Below, in pieces: positions 30,935 through 32,411 of a stretch of 32,411 nt of DNA. Source of the DNA: an uncultured Clostridiaceae bacterium (GTDB lineage: Bacteria > Bacillota > Clostridia > TANB77 > CAG-508); the NCBI GenBank assembly GCA_946628065.1, contig CAMOWC010000013.1, positions 1-32,411 on the forward strand, in the 5' to 3' direction. The position numbers were made by a program, and so were the translations under genes. The notes under the pieces were generated by a model. It worked only from the letters and a program-made list of their open reading frames with translations. It searched no databases and was not told the origin of the DNA. Within the stretch, counting starts at the first letter, position 1; every line of letters begins with the position of its first letter.

Positions 30935-32411
30935 CTATTCGGTAGTGCAAGTAGGCAGAGTACTTACGTATTGGTCTAGAGTATAGTATTGAAGTAGTCC
31001 TGTAACATGCCCCTCAAGGCTTCTTTGCCCTCCATCTTTAAGTGTTATATTCGATCTCATGTCATAAGTGTCTTTTATTTGCTGCGAAGCTGTGCCATTT
31101 CCATGGAAGATATACATTTTGTGTTGATCAAAATCATATTGGATTAAAGTTCCACTTTCGTATAATTCATAAGATCTTATACCGTCTTTATAGTAAACAT
31201 ATACATTTCCAAATTGGCTATCAGCTGTTGTTTCACTATAACCACTTTGTTTTAGTTCATTTCGCTTATCATCGACATTTATTTCCCTGTTAAGATATCT
31301 ATATCCAATTCCGAATTAAATCATCTCCTATAGTAATATCTCTATCAATGAGCTCTCCATCAAGAGTCATGTCCGTATATCTGCATTTCTTATTTATCCA
31401 ATCAAATTCATATGTAGCTCCAGCTGCATAGCATATTTTTGTAAGAATTCCATCAGCGTTATAGTAGTATGTATAATATTCTTGTCCATTAGTACTATCA
31501 TAAACGCTAGTATAATAGAAAGTTGTGCCTTCTGGTGGTTCACCTATTTTTAAATTACTAGTGCTTAATGCAGTAGGTTCTATTGGACCTGGCGCTGATG
31601 AACTTACCGGTTCTGGCTGTGGTTCTGGCTGTGGTTGTGTTGTAGAATGCCAATTTACATATAGTGTAACAGTTACATTTCCTTGTTTAAAATCATCGAG
31701 CTTACCACATGCATTAGCCAAAGCAGTTGCGTCAATGGCTGCATCAGCTTGACTATATGTGTGACTGCCATCTCCTGTTATCCACTCTGCTCCAGATGGT
31801 ACTGTGTATCCATTTCGTGTAATATTCATATATTGACTACTGTTGTAGTTGTGAAGACCATCGCTGCCAATCTTGTATGTATCCGTGTCTGTTACATTTC
31901 CAACTATTGACCCATAAAATCCTCGTAAGTATCTTGTAGTTCCTCCAGCTTCTACTAATTCACCGTTTTGTTTATAACTACCTCGTTCTGTTACAGTTCC
32001 GCCATTTACATTGTACTGTATATACAAGTAGTTTGGCCTATAATATAGGTTTATTTCTGTGCCTTCAGTTATTTCTATTTCGGTAATTGCTCCACTTTCT
32101 GGCTTTGTTTCACCGCCATTTGTATATGCACCTTCAAAAGTAAAGCCATCTATATGTGTAGCTAAAGTTGCTACTTGAGTATTTCCTGGTGTGCATGGCT
32201 TAGTTTCAGTTGTTACGTCATATGTATTTTCTCCTAATTTATGTGTATAGTAGTTTACAGTGCAAGACACCTGGCCACCAGCACCACCATTTGCTGCAGC
32301 TACTATGCCAGCTACATTACCGCCAACAACACCTGACATATCAGTTGCAAAACCTCTAATTACTTGTATAATTCCTACAGCTCCAAATATAAATATTGCA
32401 CCAACAACATA
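30935..32411 (-). CDS. Large surface repeat protein (partial), interrupted by a CGG +1 frameshift site
   Basis: The gene enters from the right edge, so its start is not seen. The first visible residues are a membrane helix (VVGAIFIFGAVGIIQVIRGF). A Gly/Ala-rich stretch, a MucBP-like module (VNYYTHKLGENTYDV to EINLYYRPN), an InlB-like repeat (YIQYNVNGGTVTE to VTVTLYVNW), a Pro/Gln/Glu linker and a Tyr-rich domain follow, as in adhesins or envelope structures. The frame meets CGG at 31313-31311 and would stop four codons later. Skipping the C gives DDLIGIGYRYLNREINVDD and 125 more codons, ending at TAG 30937-30935. The extension has no stop and keeps the Tyr-rich character (VYVYYKDGIRSYELY). 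Confidence 0.78.
31311..31313 (-). other. In-frame CGG +1 frameshift site 10 (surface protein, minus strand)
   Basis: Preceded by ATT in the coding sense. The zero frame stops at 31301-31299. Skipping the C (complement of G31313) gives GGA and opens 125 further codons. It is the only minus-strand case, and it shows the signal follows the coding sense rather than the top strand. Confidence 0.83.

Noticed and set aside
6084-31313. CGG reassigned to another amino acid as a normal triplet
   Set aside because: If CGG were simply read as Trp, Gln or another residue, the zero frame would still run into stop codons. Only a +1 change restores the proteins.
31525-31910. Plus-strand ORFs of about 75 codons inside the surface protein gene
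   Set aside because: They are antisense shadows of a Gly/Thr-rich coding sequence and have no ribosome binding sites.
1-32411. tRNA, rRNA or CRISPR features
   Set aside because: No cloverleaf with a TTCGA-type T arm, no rRNA sequence and no regularly spaced repeats were found by eye.

Overview
The window is AT-rich (about 30% GC by eye) and dense with genes. Gene content points to a Gram-positive anaerobe of the Clostridia, probably an uncultured gut-type lineage: a WalRK-like two-component pair, tandem type I signal peptidases, a porGDAB-type pyruvate:ferredoxin oxidoreductase operon with a 2[4Fe-4S] ferredoxin, MinD/MinE with RodA, a YtaF-type sporulation membrane protein, SMC, an EndoA/MazF-type toxin and GatB. 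Arginine is mostly AGA, and the window contains no tRNA, rRNA, CRISPR array or transposase gene that I can see.

Layout. 1-3523: envelope glycolipid-type cluster (GT8 glycosyltransferase, GT8-acyltransferase fusion, acyltransferase). 3542-7186: response regulator, histidine kinase and two signal peptidases. 7203-9168: delta' clamp-loader subunit, PSP1/YaaT protein, small ferredoxin. 9236-12505 (minus): porGDAB, with a structured GC-richer insert of about 190 bp between porG and porD. 12635-13768: LamG-like surface protein. 13898-17468: minD, minE with a long acidic tail, rodA and dus. 17522-18598: anchored LolA/GerS-like protein and mazF. 18685-19632 (minus): HD-GYP protein. 19958-20302: small secreted protein with foreign-looking codon usage. 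20451-24584: smc convergent with ytaF. 24709-27380: Ca2+-type P-ATPase. 27567-30398: M23 peptidase, gatB and a small membrane protein. 30456-30719 (minus): rpsT. 30935-32411 (minus): large repeat-domain surface protein that runs off the window.

Main discovery. Six genes appear broken into overlapping or abutting ORFs: signal peptidase 1, dus, the GerS-like gene, mazF, the P-type ATPase (five times) and the surface protein. All ten breaks have one cause. The reading frame meets an in-frame CGG codon, and skipping its C, so that GGN is read as glycine, restores the rest of the protein with no residue gained or lost. I scanned every coding frame and found no other in-frame CGG, so none is used as ordinary arginine, although CGG occurs dozens of times out of frame and CGA, CGC, CGT, AGA and AGG are all used. 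The sites lie on both strands but always read CGG in the coding sense. Preceding codons vary and no shared flanking motif is visible. The simplest biological reading is that CGG is not a normal sense codon here and that CGGN is decoded as one glycine (a quadruplet or +1 frameshift event at the A site). A systematic sequencing artefact is the main competitor, but the frame bias and sense-strand bias argue against it.
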